DNA of 64,000 bases from Fibrobacter sp. (GTDB lineage: Bacteria > Fibrobacterota > Fibrobacteria > Fibrobacterales > Fibrobacteraceae), in NCBI RefSeq assembly GCF_017545445.1, contig NZ_JAFWOM010000013.1:1-64000 (forward strand), read 5' to 3'. Both the position numbers and the translations under genes were made by a program. A model generated the notes under the pieces. That model had not been told where the DNA came from, searched no databases, and was given only the letters and a program-made list of their open reading frames with translations. This document shows positions 7,764 through 16,539 of the stretch, piece after piece; within the stretch, counting starts at the first letter, position 1, and each line of letters starts with the position of its first letter.

Positions 7764-8777
7764 TTGGCTCGTAAAGGAATTTTCAAATCAGATGAAAAAA
7801 TTGGAATTTGGAAAGAATGGCATGAAAATGGACAATTAGCTAGTAAAGGAAAATATAAAGATGGTCTGCAATATGACTTGTGGAAATATTGGCATGAAAA
7901 TGGGCAATTGGCTAGTGAAGGAAAATATAAAGATGGTCAGAAATATGATGTATGGAAATTTTGGTATGATAATGGACAATTGGAAGGTGAAGAACGTTAT
8001 GAAAAAAACGTGAAAAATGGATTGAGTAAGGAGTGGTATCGAAATGGACGATTGAAAAAAGAAGGCTCATATAAAGAGGGGCTAGTTGCTTTGCGTCTTT
8101 ATCGTAAAAAATGTATCAAGCGAGTAGTGGATCATCATCTTTATTGTGGAATTGCCGAGAAACACGGCGTTTGGAAAGAATGGTACGAGAATGGTAAATT
8201 GAAAGAGGAAGGAAATTATAAAGACGATAAGCGAGACGGATTTTGGAAAGAATGGTACGAAAATGGCAACTTGAAAAAGGAAGAAAATTATAAGGATCAT
8301 TCGCGAGAAGGTGTTTGGAAAGAATGGTACGAAAATGGCAACTTGAAAAAGGAAGAAAATTATAAGGATCGTTCACGAGAAGGTGTTTGGAAAGAATGGT
8401 ACGAAAATGGCAACTTGAAAGAGAAGGGAAATTATAACCTAGATGGTATGCGATACGGAGCTTGGAAGGAATGGTATGAAAATGGCAACTTGAAAAAGGA
8501 AGGAAATTATAAAAACGATAAGCGAGATGGTGTTTGGAAAGAATGGAATGAAAATGGACAGTTATGGTATGAAGGCTCTTATGCTTTTGATTTGAAGGAT
8601 GGTGTATGGAAGGTATATCATGAAAATGGTCAATTGGCGTTCGAAGGATCGTATAAATTAGGCAAGCCGGACGGCATCTGGAAGGAATGGGATGAAAACG
8701 GAAAATTGAAAAGAGAAGGATATTACGAATCAAATAAACAAGTTTGGCAAAAATGGGATGAAGTCGGGAATCCTTAA
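7764..8777 (+). CDS. MORN_2 repeat protein, C-terminal continuation of the frameshifted gene
   Basis: This frame has no proper start: the first usable codon is an internal TTG within a repeat (KLARKGIFKS). It simply continues the repeats of 6575-7753 after the A7 shift and ends at TAA 8777. About 14 repeats follow, including near-identical 69-base units at ~8250-8318, 8319-8387 and 8388-8460 (WKEWYENGNLKKEENYKD), evidence of recent tandem duplication. Restoring one base in the A7 tract would give one lipoprotein of ~733 residues. It could be a decayed gene or one allele of a switchable gene. Confidence 0.7.
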   Translation: MARKGIFKSDEKIGIWKEWHENGQLASKGKYKDGLQYDLWKYWHENGQLASEGKYKDGQKYDVWKFWYDNGQLEGEERYEKNVKNGLSKEWYRNGRLKKEGSYKEGLVALRLYRKKCIKRVVDHHLYCGIAEKHGVWKEWYENGKLKEEGNYKDDKRDGFWKEWYENGNLKKEENYKDHSREGVWKEWYENGNLKKEENYKDRSREGVWKEWYENGNLKEKGNYNLDGMRYGAWKEWYENGNLKKEGNYKNDKRDGVWKEWNENGQLWYEGSYAFDLKDGVWKVYHENGQLAFEGSYKLGKPDGIWKEWDENGKLKREGYYESNKQVWQKWDEVGNP

Positions 8778-8787
8778 TCTTCAAACG

Positions 8788-8848
8788 TGTCATCCTGAGC
8801 GAACCCTGGAGCGCAAAGCGCGATAGGGGAAGTCGAAGGATCCAGTGA
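8788..8848 (+). repeat. GTCATCCTGAGC...GGATCC repeat, copy 2
   Basis: Identical over 61 bases to 6481-6541. Similarity continues beyond it (CAACAAA-N-GAGTCCTGTT before the ATG) into the following gene start, so the duplicated block included the upstream region. Confidence 0.85.
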
Positions 8849-8890
8849 AATTTTCTAAAAATTATTAATTTACAACAAACAAGTCCTGTT

Positions 8891-10744
8891 ATGAAATTCC
8901 GAAAACATGTCTTATTTACGTTGCTTTTTGCTTCCGTTTTGCTCTTTGTCGCTTGTGGCGAAGAAGAACGTAAGGAATATTACGGTAACGGTGCGTTAAA
9001 ATCCATCACGACATATCGTGATAGTGTAAAAAATGGTCAGTACATCTCGTATTACGAGAATGGAAAAGTTTGGGCAAAGGGCCAATATAAAAATGACGAG
9101 AAAGATGGGGCTTGGAATACATATCGCGAAAATGGGAAAATCGCAGAAGAAGTAAATTATAAATCGGGTCAAGTAGATGGAGAATGGAAAACTTGGTATG
9201 AAAAAGGAAAATTACGTAGTGTAAAATATTACAAAGAGAATTTGGAAGATGGCTCTTGGAAAGAATGGTTTGAAAACGGTCAACAGAAAACTGAGGTGAA
9301 ATACGAAGCTGGTGTTTGTGACGCATGTTTTTGCAAATATAAAGCCGATTATGATAAAGTTTGTTTTGAAAAAGAATGGTATGAAAATGGACAATTGAAG
9401 GAATGGCGTTATAAAACTGAAGATAATGAAAAATGCATTGTGAAAACGTGGCATGAAAATGGATCGTTGCAAGAAGAAGTAAATTATAAATCGGGTCAAC
9501 TAGATGGAGAATGGAAGGAATGGTATGAAAACGGACAAATAAAAACGAAAAAAAATTATAAAAATGGACAATTAAAAACGGAAATAAATTATAAGAATGG
9601 TAAATTATTAGCTTATAAGAAATTTTCTAAAGATGGACTTCCGCTACAAGAAGTAGTGGCGTCGGAAGGATGGGAAAAACGTTGCAAAAAGAAGCGTCCT
9701 TGGGGTGGGTTTAGAAATGATTGTGAAAATTATTTTAATGGAAATGGTTTTGAAAAAGTATGGTATCGAAATGGCCAATTGAAATTTGAAAGATATTACA
9801 AATCTGGCAAGCGTGATAGCGTTTGGAATATATGGTACGAAAATGGAAATTTGAAAAAAGAAGAATTTTATAGAGAGGGTAAAGAAGATAGCACTTGGAG
9901 AGAGTGGTTCTCAAATGGACAATTATCATCGGCTCGCTCTTATAAATTTGGCAAGCCTGAAGGAACGTGGAAAGAATGGCTTGAAAATGGCAAGTTAAAA
10001 AAATTGGAAAATTATAAATCTGGTGAGTTTCATGGCACACGGAAGGTGTGGTTTGAAGATGGCAAATTAAAAGAATTGGGAAATTATAAATCTGGTGAGT
10101 TTCATGGCACACAGAAGGTGTGGCATGAAAATGGCAAGTTAAAAAAATTGGAAAATTATAAATCTGGTGAGTTACACGGCATTCAGAAGGTGTGGCATGA
10201 AAATGGCAAATTGAAATTGCTAGTACAATATAAAAATGATGAACCGTATGGAATTTGGAAAGAATATCATGAAAATGGTCGGTTAGCTGTTGATGGAAAT
10301 TACATATTTGGTAAGCAAGAAGGAATTTATAAAGAATGGTATTCAAATGGAAAGTTGAAAGAAAAAGGATTTTATAAAAATGGTGAACTGCATGGTGCTT
10401 GGAATAGATGGCATGAAAATGGCCGATTAGCAACTGAAAAAAATTATATATCCGGTAAGCTAGAAGGTGTTGTCAAATATTGGTATGATAACGGACAAAT
10501 GGAAAAAACGGGCGTCTGTGAAAATGGTGAAAGAATAGGTATTTGGAAAATTTGGCATAAATCAGGACGATTGAAAGAAATGGGAGCGTATGAGGAGGAT
10601 TACAAAAAAGGTGTTTGGAAAGAATGGGATGAAAACGGAAAATTGATAAAAGAACAATATAAGAATGATAAGGAAAAGATGAAAAAGGAAATGAAAAAAC
10701 TGCTGAAGGAACTTCGTAAAAATGTCTTAAAAAGGATTTTATAA
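8891..10744 (+). CDS. MORN_2 (YwqK-like) repeat lipoprotein
   Basis: 617 residues. Signal peptide MKFRKHVLFTLLFASVLLFVACGE with lipobox LFVAC, near-identical to its neighbours. About 24 MORN_2 units follow. Two Cys-containing interruptions (VCDACFCKYKADYDKVC and KRCKKKRPWGGFRNDC) break up the array. Three near-identical 69-base units lie at ~10009-10200 (NYKSGEFHGT..KVW). The C-terminal 30 residues become Lys-rich (KEKMKKEMKKLLKELRKN) just before the stop, and the sequence after the stop is still repeat-like in another frame, so the present C-terminus probably arose by rearrangement. Likely a lipid-anchored surface or periplasmic protein; function unknown. Confidence 0.8.
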   Translation: MKFRKHVLFTLLFASVLLFVACGEEERKEYYGNGALKSITTYRDSVKNGQYISYYENGKVWAKGQYKNDEKDGAWNTYRENGKIAEEVNYKSGQVDGEWKTWYEKGKLRSVKYYKENLEDGSWKEWFENGQQKTEVKYEAGVCDACFCKYKADYDKVCFEKEWYENGQLKEWRYKTEDNEKCIVKTWHENGSLQEEVNYKSGQLDGEWKEWYENGQIKTKKNYKNGQLKTEINYKNGKLLAYKKFSKDGLPLQEVVASEGWEKRCKKKRPWGGFRNDCENYFNGNGFEKVWYRNGQLKFERYYKSGKRDSVWNIWYENGNLKKEEFYREGKEDSTWREWFSNGQLSSARSYKFGKPEGTWKEWLENGKLKKLENYKSGEFHGTRKVWFEDGKLKELGNYKSGEFHGTQKVWHENGKLKKLENYKSGELHGIQKVWHENGKLKLLVQYKNDEPYGIWKEYHENGRLAVDGNYIFGKQEGIYKEWYSNGKLKEKGFYKNGELHGAWNRWHENGRLATEKNYISGKLEGVVKYWYDNGQMEKTGVCENGERIGIWKIWHKSGRLKEMGAYEEDYKKGVWKEWDENGKLIKEQYKNDKEKMKKEMKKLLKELRKNVLKRIL

Positions 10745-10957
10745 AAATGGTGAACTGCATGGTGCTTGGAATAGATGGCATGAAAATGGAAAGTTGCTTG
10801 AAAAACATCAATTTAAAAAAGACTTGTTTCCAAAGCGTCCATGGATCAAAATGATGGTGCGCTAAAACCCATCACGACATATTGTAATGGTGTACAAAAT
10901 GGAGAGTTTTTTATGGAATATCATATTCCTTCAAGTAATGTTTATTCTAAATAAATG
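10733..10957 (+). pseudogene. Remnants of MORN_2 genes (one C-terminal-type and one N-terminal-type fragment)
   Basis: 10733-10863 reads GFYKNGELHGAWNRWHENGKLLEK... and then stops; its first ~55 bases duplicate 10369-10423 inside the preceding gene. 10853-10957 reads GALKPITTYCNGVQNGEFF, a degraded copy of the segment right after the signal peptide in the genes at 8891 and 10984 (NGALxSITTY). The fragments look like debris of unequal recombination between array members, or donor cassettes. Confidence 0.6.
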
Positions 10958-10983
10958 GTATTTTGCAACAAACGAGTTCGATT

Positions 10984-12549
10984 ATGAAATTTCGAAAACT
11001 TATCTTATTCACGCTGCTTTTTGCCTCTGTTTTGCTATTTGTCGCTTGCGACAAAGAAGAACATTCCGACAAAGATAATCGCAAGGAATATTACGACGCT
11101 TGCGAAAAAGAAGGACATAAGGAATATTACGATAATGGTGCGTTACGATCCATCACGACATATTGTAATGATGTCCAAGAGGTCATTTCTTTTTATGAAA
11201 ATGGAAAAGTGTGGGCGAAGGGTCAATATAAAGATGGGCTACTGGATGGTATTAGGAGGGAATGGCATGAAAACGGACAAATAAGGCTAAAAGAATATTA
11301 TAAAGCAGGTAAACGAGATGGTGATTGGATTGAATGGTATGCTGATGGAAAAATGAACGTGTATAGAAAATATAAAGATGGAACTTTGTATGTGTTTAGA
11401 GTGTGGCTTGAGAATGGAAATCTTAGATTTGATAAAACTTTTTCTAATGGCGAGTGCCCAACAAAAATTGGCTATCGAGGTCATTCTTATGCATATAAAG
11501 ATTGTTCAAATCATTCTGTAGGCGATGGCTTTGAAAAAAGGTGGCATAACAATGGTCGTTTGGAATATGAAGAGTATTTTAAGGATGGAAAAAGAGATGG
11601 TGCTTGGAAAACATGGTATGAAAGTGGGCTGTTAGAATCAGTGGAATATTACAAAGCCGGTAAGAAAGATAGCGTTTGGGAAGCATGGTATAAAAATGGA
11701 CAACAGCGATCGAAAGAAATTTATAAAGACGACAAACTAGAGGGTGTTCGTAAAACGTGGTTTGAGAATGGAAAGTTAGAATCAGAAGAATCCTATGCAA
11801 ATGGTGAAAAAGAGGGCGCTTCTAAAGTTTGGTATGAGAATGGTCGATTGAAGGAATATGGAGTTTATAAGAATGGGGATGTGTATGAACATAAAGTCTG
11901 GTATGAAAACGGTCGTCTAGAAAAGTTTGAAAAAATCCCTTCCGTAGGAGTGGGCTTTGAAAAAACGTGGTTTGAGAATGGAAGATTAAAATCAGAAAAA
12001 CCCTATGCAAATGGTGAAAAAGAGGGTGTTTCTAAAATTTGGTATGAGAATGGTCGATTGAAGGAAAAAGGAATTTATAAGAATGGAAAAATGTATGAAC
12101 TTAAAATCTGGTATGGAAACGGTCGTCTGGAAAAACAAGAAAAATTTCCTGAAGGTAAAAGTAGTTCTCCATTTTTCCTCCTATTTAAAAAAGGAATGTG
12201 TCACTCTATTGATGGGTTTGAAGGTGATGGTTATGTGAAATCGTGGTATTATGAAAATGGACAATTAATGTATGAAGGTGCCTATAAATCAAGCAAGAAA
12301 GTTGGCGTATGGAAAGTCTATCATGAAAATGGACGATTGGCATTTGAAGGCTCATATAAAAATGGCGAACCAGATGGAATTTGGAAAGAATGGGATGAAA
12401 ACGGAATGTTGAAAAATGAGGGTACGTATAAATTCGATGGATATGATGGTGATCGTTACATTGGAGAAGACCGTACTTGGACAAAGTGGAATAGAATTGG
12501 CGGATATGAATGTTCTTTAAAACCAGACCCAAAAGCAAAATATATATGA
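10984..12549 (+). CDS. MORN_2 (YwqK-like) repeat lipoprotein
   Basis: 521 residues from ATG 10984 (MKFRKLILFTLLFASVLLFVACDK), third member of the array. After a charged segment (EEHSDKDNRKEYYD) and the shared NGALRSITTY motif come about 18 MORN_2 units. A block of about 210 bases is duplicated within the gene (~11755-11950 and ~11965-12165; WFENGKLESEESYANGEKEG). Two non-repeat loops with Cys occur (GECPTKIGYRGHSYAYKDC, KKGMCHSIDGF), in positions comparable to the other members. The stop is one base from the stop of the converging gene. Function unknown. Confidence 0.8.
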   Translation: MKFRKLILFTLLFASVLLFVACDKEEHSDKDNRKEYYDACEKEGHKEYYDNGALRSITTYCNDVQEVISFYENGKVWAKGQYKDGLLDGIRREWHENGQIRLKEYYKAGKRDGDWIEWYADGKMNVYRKYKDGTLYVFRVWLENGNLRFDKTFSNGECPTKIGYRGHSYAYKDCSNHSVGDGFEKRWHNNGRLEYEEYFKDGKRDGAWKTWYESGLLESVEYYKAGKKDSVWEAWYKNGQQRSKEIYKDDKLEGVRKTWFENGKLESEESYANGEKEGASKVWYENGRLKEYGVYKNGDVYEHKVWYENGRLEKFEKIPSVGVGFEKTWFENGRLKSEKPYANGEKEGVSKIWYENGRLKEKGIYKNGKMYELKIWYGNGRLEKQEKFPEGKSSSPFFLLFKKGMCHSIDGFEGDGYVKSWYYENGQLMYEGAYKSSKKVGVWKVYHENGRLAFEGSYKNGEPDGIWKEWDENGMLKNEGTYKFDGYDGDRYIGEDRTWTKWNRIGGYECSLKPDPKAKYI

Positions 12550-12550
12550 T

Positions 12551-13237
12551 CTAAACTTTCATCGCATCGACTTGATTCACGATTGTAGTAACGGCTTCGA
12601 TGTACTTGTTGATGTTTGATACGATCACATCGTTGTCCCTAGTCATATTAGGGATGCGCACGCCCGGGAACATCTCGTAAACTTGATCGTGACTCTCGGG
12701 ATAATTGCCGGTCGAAAGGTAATAGACGCCATAAAGCAGGGGGAGGAGTGTCGTTGCGGAACGCACGTAAATCCCGTGCGGATTGCGTTCTTCCTTGAGG
12801 TAGAGGAAGGCTCGGCGTAAATGCACGAGCAGTCCGCGCAGTTCGCGTTCACATTCCATACGCAGTTCCGCGAGGTTCGGGCTGAAATCTGCAAGCGGAG
12901 TTTCGCCGCAAAGCGTCACGTTCTTGCTCTTGATGTGCAAAAATTCCAGCGGGAACACGTCTTGCGAAGTCTTGATTTCAAAACGGCTGAATGCATGATT
13001 GAACATGATGTTATCGTGCTTCGCCTTTGATGTGAGCTTTTGCAACGGGAGCAAGTCCTGTGCGGAATTGGACTTCAAGATGAAGCTGACGGTCCACGGG
13101 GATTCCAGCGCAGAAAACCCTTCCATAAGGCAATCGCCGTGAACGAAAGCCGAAACGAGATTGTCGCCGAGTGCTTCTTCAAAGAGCTTCGGCCATTCTG
13201 AATTTTGAAATTCTGCAACGCTTAAAATCTTTCTCAT
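12551..13237 (-). CDS. Conserved hypothetical protein, possibly nucleotidyltransferase-like
   Basis: 228 residues from ATG 13237, preceded by GAGAGG at good spacing. The N-terminal half contains FVHGDCLMEGFSALESPWTV and FEIKTSQDVFPLEFLHIKS, a pattern resembling nucleotidyltransferase-fold proteins (Gly-acidic turn followed by strands). No complete G[GS]-x(9)-DxD signature is present, so this is only a hint. The C-terminal half is helical (RELRGLLVHLRRAFLYLKEE, TTLLPLLYGVYYLSTG). It starts 16 bases after the TPM-domain gene on the same strand and is probably cotranscribed with it. Confidence 0.5.
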   Translation of the reverse strand: MRKILSVAEFQNSEWPKLFEEALGDNLVSAFVHGDCLMEGFSALESPWTVSFILKSNSAQDLLPLQKLTSKAKHDNIMFNHAFSRFEIKTSQDVFPLEFLHIKSKNVTLCGETPLADFSPNLAELRMECERELRGLLVHLRRAFLYLKEERNPHGIYVRSATTLLPLLYGVYYLSTGNYPESHDQVYEMFPGVRIPNMTRDNDVIVSNINKYIEAVTTIVNQVDAMKV

Positions 13238-13252
13238 AAAGGAACCTCTCAA

Positions 13253-14038
13253 TTACCAGCTTCCGCCGGAGCCGCCACCGCCAAAGCTGCCTCCGCCGAA
13301 TCCACCGCCGAATCCGCCTCCGCCAAAACCACCGAACCCTCCGCCGAATCCACCGCGGTGGTGGCCGCGACTGCTGTTGCTGAGTGCATTTCCGAGCAAG
13401 AACCAAAGGCAACCGTTTCCGCGTCCGCCGCCGTTCTTCGCAACGAGCAGGAACAGAATCACAAAAATAATGAGTCCGAGTCCGGACGAATCGTCGTCTT
13501 CTTGCGGGAGCTGGTCGGTGTTGACGTCAAGCGTGATACCTTTTTCCTTGGCGACGACTTGCGCGATTTCCCATGCGAGCTGCATCACGCCTTGGCCGTA
13601 TTTTTCAACCTTGAACGCTGGGACAATTGTCTTTTGCTGGAGCCGTTCCACGAGCACGTCAGGCAGGTAGCCTTCTGCACCGTAACCGACTTCGACGCTT
13701 CGCCTGCGTTGCTTCATTGCTGCAAAAATGAGGATGCCTTCGTTTGATTTTCCGCCAACGCCCCAGCTTTCTGCAATCTTCAAGGCGTAATCCCTAAAGT
13801 CCGCATAGCCGATATCGTGAATGAGAGCAACAGCAAGCCCGACTCCAGCCTTTTTGTAAAGCTGTTCGGCGAGTTCGTTTACAAACTGCACTTCTTGCTT
13901 GGTGAGTAAGCGGTCTTCGTCATAGACGTAGCTGTTTTGCGGACGTTTGGGGAGTCCCTTTTTGTTCACGCTAAAACCTGCCGCAACAGGGATGGCGAGC
14001 AGCAAGACGAACAGCAATGTTAAAATTTTTCTTTGCAT
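13253..14038 (-). CDS. TPM-domain (YgcG-like) membrane protein
   Basis: 261 residues. Signal peptide MQRKILTLLFVLLLAIPVAAG, then a TPM (DUF477) domain at ~35-165: VYDEDRLLTKQEVQFVNELAEQL, GVGLAVALIHDIG, ESWGVGGKSNEGILIFAA, RRRSVEVGYGAEGYLPD. A membrane helix follows (~187-203, SGLGLIIFVILFLLVA), then a Gly/Phe-rich tail (FGGGFGGFGGGG..SW), the standard YgcG layout. TPM domains have been linked to membrane protein quality control and, in plants, to photosystem II repair; the role here is unknown. First gene of a two-gene unit with the downstream 228-residue protein. Confidence 0.85.
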   Translation of the reverse strand: MQRKILTLLFVLLLAIPVAAGFSVNKKGLPKRPQNSYVYDEDRLLTKQEVQFVNELAEQLYKKAGVGLAVALIHDIGYADFRDYALKIAESWGVGGKSNEGILIFAAMKQRRRSVEVGYGAEGYLPDVLVERLQQKTIVPAFKVEKYGQGVMQLAWEIAQVVAKEKGITLDVNTDQLPQEDDDSSGLGLIIFVILFLLVAKNGGGRGNGCLWFLLGNALSNSSRGHHRGGFGGGFGGFGGGGFGGGFGGGSFGGGGSGGSW

Positions 14039-14064
14039 ATAAAAAAGCCGCTTTGCTGCGGCTT
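14039..14064 (-). terminator. Intrinsic terminator
   Basis: Minus strand AAGCCGC-AGCAAA-GCGGCTT followed by T-rich sequence, downstream of the 14134-15354 gene. Confidence 0.75.
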
Positions 14065-14086
14065 CGTAAAGATAAAAAACAACAGA

Positions 14087-14105
14087 CCCCGGAATAAATC
14101 CGGGG
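14087..14105. repeat. CCCCGGA-N5-TCCGGGG palindrome followed by GTGACA
   Basis: Copy of a palindromic repeat family also seen at 4677-4701 (CCTCGG...CCGAGGTGAC), 26072-26096, 50878-50906 and 58902-58921, all ending in a GTGACA/ATGACA box. Confidence 0.65.
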
Positions 14106-14133
14106 TGACAATGCTAGGCTTTATTGTTGAATG

Positions 14134-15354
14134 TTATTTCCCGCAATAGGGTTCGAGTTGCTTTTGGAGCGGTGAAAAGTCTGTTTTCTTGATAGCACTC
14201 AAAGTCGCGTCGGTTTCGTTTTTGCCTGCACCTTTTGACATCGAGAAAAAGTCAACTCCGGCACCCTTGATGGAAATGGATACATCATAGGATTTCAGTG
14301 AACCGAGCTTGTTTCTGATATCGGAACTGACTTCCACATTCAACGGAGGAGAAACCGTATCGTCGTTTGTCGTATAGATGGACTTCTTTGAAAGTGCGTT
14401 GTCAATAGCCTTGCAGATATTCGAAGGCAAGTTGCACTGGACGCTCACTTCGCAACGGGAACGGATGACGCGGTAAGGAACTTCCAACGCATTCATCATG
14501 CCAGTCTTTTTCAAGAGTTCGTAGGGGAAGTTCGGTTCCACGATAATGACGTAAGGACCTTTTTCAAAGTTCACGTTACGCAAGCTAAACGTGACGGTGC
14601 CGTCGTCTTGCGTGCGGCGTTCCGCGAGAGTCTTGCTTTGGCGAGCGATCAGCGGGAAACTGGGGACCGGTCCCAAGGAATCCTTGACGATAACATCCCA
14701 GGCAGGCATTTCGGGGCGTCCGATTTCAAGGTCCGCTTTTGCCGTCGTTTCAAAGGTCAGGCGAGAAAGCCTTTCGACGAGAATCTTTTCGAAGTCGGCA
14801 AGCCCGTGCTGCAAACGGTAGCTGTCGTCAATGGGATAAACATCTGCGAGCTGTGCCAAATAGAAGTTGTATTCGTTGACTTTTTCTTTGGCGGCATCGA
14901 GATCGTTTATGGAATTGATATAAATGCGGTCGCTAAACGCTTGTTTGGAAGATTTTTCGAGATCCGCAATTTCTTGCTTGAGCGTGTTCAAGCGGAAACG
15001 GAGGTCCGCTGTGAATTCGTCCATGTCGAGAGTCGCTGTTGCTTTGTACCCTTTTCCTTTTTCCATCTTGACAGGAACGACCTTGACGCCCTTCAGGACA
15101 ACATTGCTTTTAACAGTATTGTTCGCCCTGTAAGTTTCACCGAGCGTGCTTTCCCCGTTGTAGATGTCTTCGTATTTGGTCTGTTTCTGTGTTGCAGAAA
15201 TCTTGGACTTGACCTGTTTTGCAACACCTGCAATAGCCGAGTTGTTCGCTTCTTCTTGCGAAATCTTTGAGGTCGCCGTGTATGTCACGATTTTCCCCGC
15301 CATTGCAGGGATTACCGCGATGCACGCACAAAGGATAATGGCTTTGATATTCAT
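14134..15354 (-). CDS. Exported protein with LPP20-like N-terminal domain, unknown function
   Basis: 406 residues with signal peptide MNIKAIILCACIAVIPAMAG. Residues ~20-120 (VTYTATSKISQEEANNSAIAGVAKQV..., VKVVPVKMEKGKGYKATATLDMDE) have the pattern of LPP20/FlgO-related domains, in which a repeated alpha-beta unit acts on envelope structures; this is a by-eye match. A helical stretch at ~125-200 and a beta-rich C-terminal half follow (WDVIVKDSLGPVPSFPLIA, VPYRVIRSRCEVSVQC). It starts 2 bases after the stop of the upstream lipoprotein gene, so the pair is an operon, and it has its own terminator. Confidence 0.6.
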   Translation of the reverse strand: MNIKAIILCACIAVIPAMAGKIVTYTATSKISQEEANNSAIAGVAKQVKSKISATQKQTKYEDIYNGESTLGETYRANNTVKSNVVLKGVKVVPVKMEKGKGYKATATLDMDEFTADLRFRLNTLKQEIADLEKSSKQAFSDRIYINSINDLDAAKEKVNEYNFYLAQLADVYPIDDSYRLQHGLADFEKILVERLSRLTFETTAKADLEIGRPEMPAWDVIVKDSLGPVPSFPLIARQSKTLAERRTQDDGTVTFSLRNVNFEKGPYVIIVEPNFPYELLKKTGMMNALEVPYRVIRSRCEVSVQCNLPSNICKAIDNALSKKSIYTTNDDTVSPPLNVEVSSDIRNKLGSLKSYDVSISIKGAGVDFFSMSKGAGKNETDATLSAIKKTDFSPLQKQLEPYCGK

Positions 15355-15356
15355 TA

Positions 15357-16409
15357 CTAGTACAGCTCCATCAAAATCAACTTACGAGTAATATTGTTTT
15401 TCTTTGTATCGGCGAGAGGCTTGAGAATCTGCCTGATTTTAGAATAAACTTCTTGTGCGTCTTTGTACTTAACTGCGCTTGCGTAAATGACAAAGTCCAA
15501 AGTCTTTGCGGTCATCACGTTCACCTTTACAGAACTGAAGTTGCTCTTGAGTCCCTTCATAATAGCGTCGTGCAAGTCTTCGGTCTGGCTGTCGGAGTAT
15601 TCGCCTTTGATGTTTATGACAACCTTGTACTGGTTGCCCTTGGAGAGGTCGTTCTTCCAATAGCTGAGAATCTTGGTTTCGAGGCCGGGCATGGCCTTGC
15701 GGACTGCGGCACCGAGATTAGACGCGATATTGATTTTGGACGTGTGACCGTTGTTACGGACGGTCGAGGTCTGGGAGCCGAGCAAACGGGCGGTCGAGGC
15801 TTCGTATGCGGAAAGCTCTACAGAGACTTCGTCGTTCGTCACTTCTTGCTTGAACTTGATATAGACATCTGCGTCCAAGGCGATACCAGCGAGGTAGGAG
15901 AGGTCGTCTTCCGTGTTCGCAATATCGTTTTGCATTTGAAGAATTTCGTTCAGCGTTTCCTGGCCTTCGACGGACTTGACCTCGTAGTTCTTCTTGGTGA
16001 GGTAGCTGTGGATAGCTTCTTGCACGGAGTGCGAGTTGTTATCGACAGCAATTTCCTGAGCTTCACCCTTGGAACTCATTGCAGGCGTTACCACAATCAT
16101 AGGCTGCGTGTAGTCCTGAATCACTTCCCTCGCTTCGTCGAGGTTCGTTTTCGGGCTTTGGTCGATGTTGATCGAAGCTGCAGCTGCACTTGCGTTCGTA
16201 GAGGCCGTCGATGCCGTAGCTGTAGATTTCTTGCTGACCGGAGCCGTATTGTCATCGAGTTCGTCATAGGCGCTTGCGGCATGTTGGCGCGTGATGGCGG
16301 CTTTTTTGCTGCGTGCGTCGGCATCGCTGCGTTTTGCGGCTTGCGGCGCGGAACAGGCTGTTTCGGCCAGGAGAAGAGCTAAGCAGAGAGATGGAATCAA
16401 GTGTCTCAT
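15357..16409 (-). CDS. Lipoprotein, DUF6175-like
   Basis: 350 residues. Signal peptide ending LLAETAC, a lipobox. A Ser/Thr/Ala-rich linker runs to ~100, then a folded domain: QPMIVVTPAMSSKGEAQE, SVQEAIHSYLTKKNYEVKSVEG, DLSYLAGIALDADVYIKFKQE, VELSAYEASTARLLGSQT. This resembles DUF6175 proteins, whose function is unknown; assignment from memory of the family pattern. C-terminal strands (KVVINIKGEYSDSQTEDL) could form a second similar domain. Forms a two-gene operon with 14134-15354 (2-base gap), suggesting a joint envelope role. Confidence 0.55.
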   Translation of the reverse strand: MRHLIPSLCLALLLAETACSAPQAAKRSDADARSKKAAITRQHAASAYDELDDNTAPVSKKSTATASTASTNASAAAASINIDQSPKTNLDEAREVIQDYTQPMIVVTPAMSSKGEAQEIAVDNNSHSVQEAIHSYLTKKNYEVKSVEGQETLNEILQMQNDIANTEDDLSYLAGIALDADVYIKFKQEVTNDEVSVELSAYEASTARLLGSQTSTVRNNGHTSKINIASNLGAAVRKAMPGLETKILSYWKNDLSKGNQYKVVINIKGEYSDSQTEDLHDAIMKGLKSNFSSVKVNVMTAKTLDFVIYASAVKYKDAQEVYSKIRQILKPLADTKKNNITRKLILMELY

Positions 16410-16539
16410 ATTACAATATCTCTTTAAAGGTTTCCTAGAATAATTTTATACAGATAATATACAATGTTTTGTCTTCAGAAGTAAACAAATAATACGAAAT
16501 GTAAAATACTTTTTTTAGAACTTGCTATCAAAGAAAAAA

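Noticed and set aside
10009..10200. Regular 69-base direct repeats that might be taken for a CRISPR array
   Set aside because: Units are contiguous, coding and lack unique spacers; they are MORN_2 protein repeats.
9735..10433. Long minus-strand open frames (up to 232 codons) opposite the MORN_2 genes
   Set aside because: They arise because the repeated + strand codons lack stops in the antisense frame; the peptides are His/Phe-rich low-complexity shadows.
6575..12549. YwqJ/YwqK-type toxin-antitoxin module
   Set aside because: No deaminase, nuclease or LXG-type toxin gene is adjacent, and the proteins carry lipoprotein signals rather than being cytoplasmic antitoxins.
15453..16382. 309-codon + strand open frame opposite the lipoprotein gene
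   Set aside because: Composition (Val/Cys/Arg-rich) typical of antisense reading; the minus-strand gene has a signal peptide, lipobox and operon partner.
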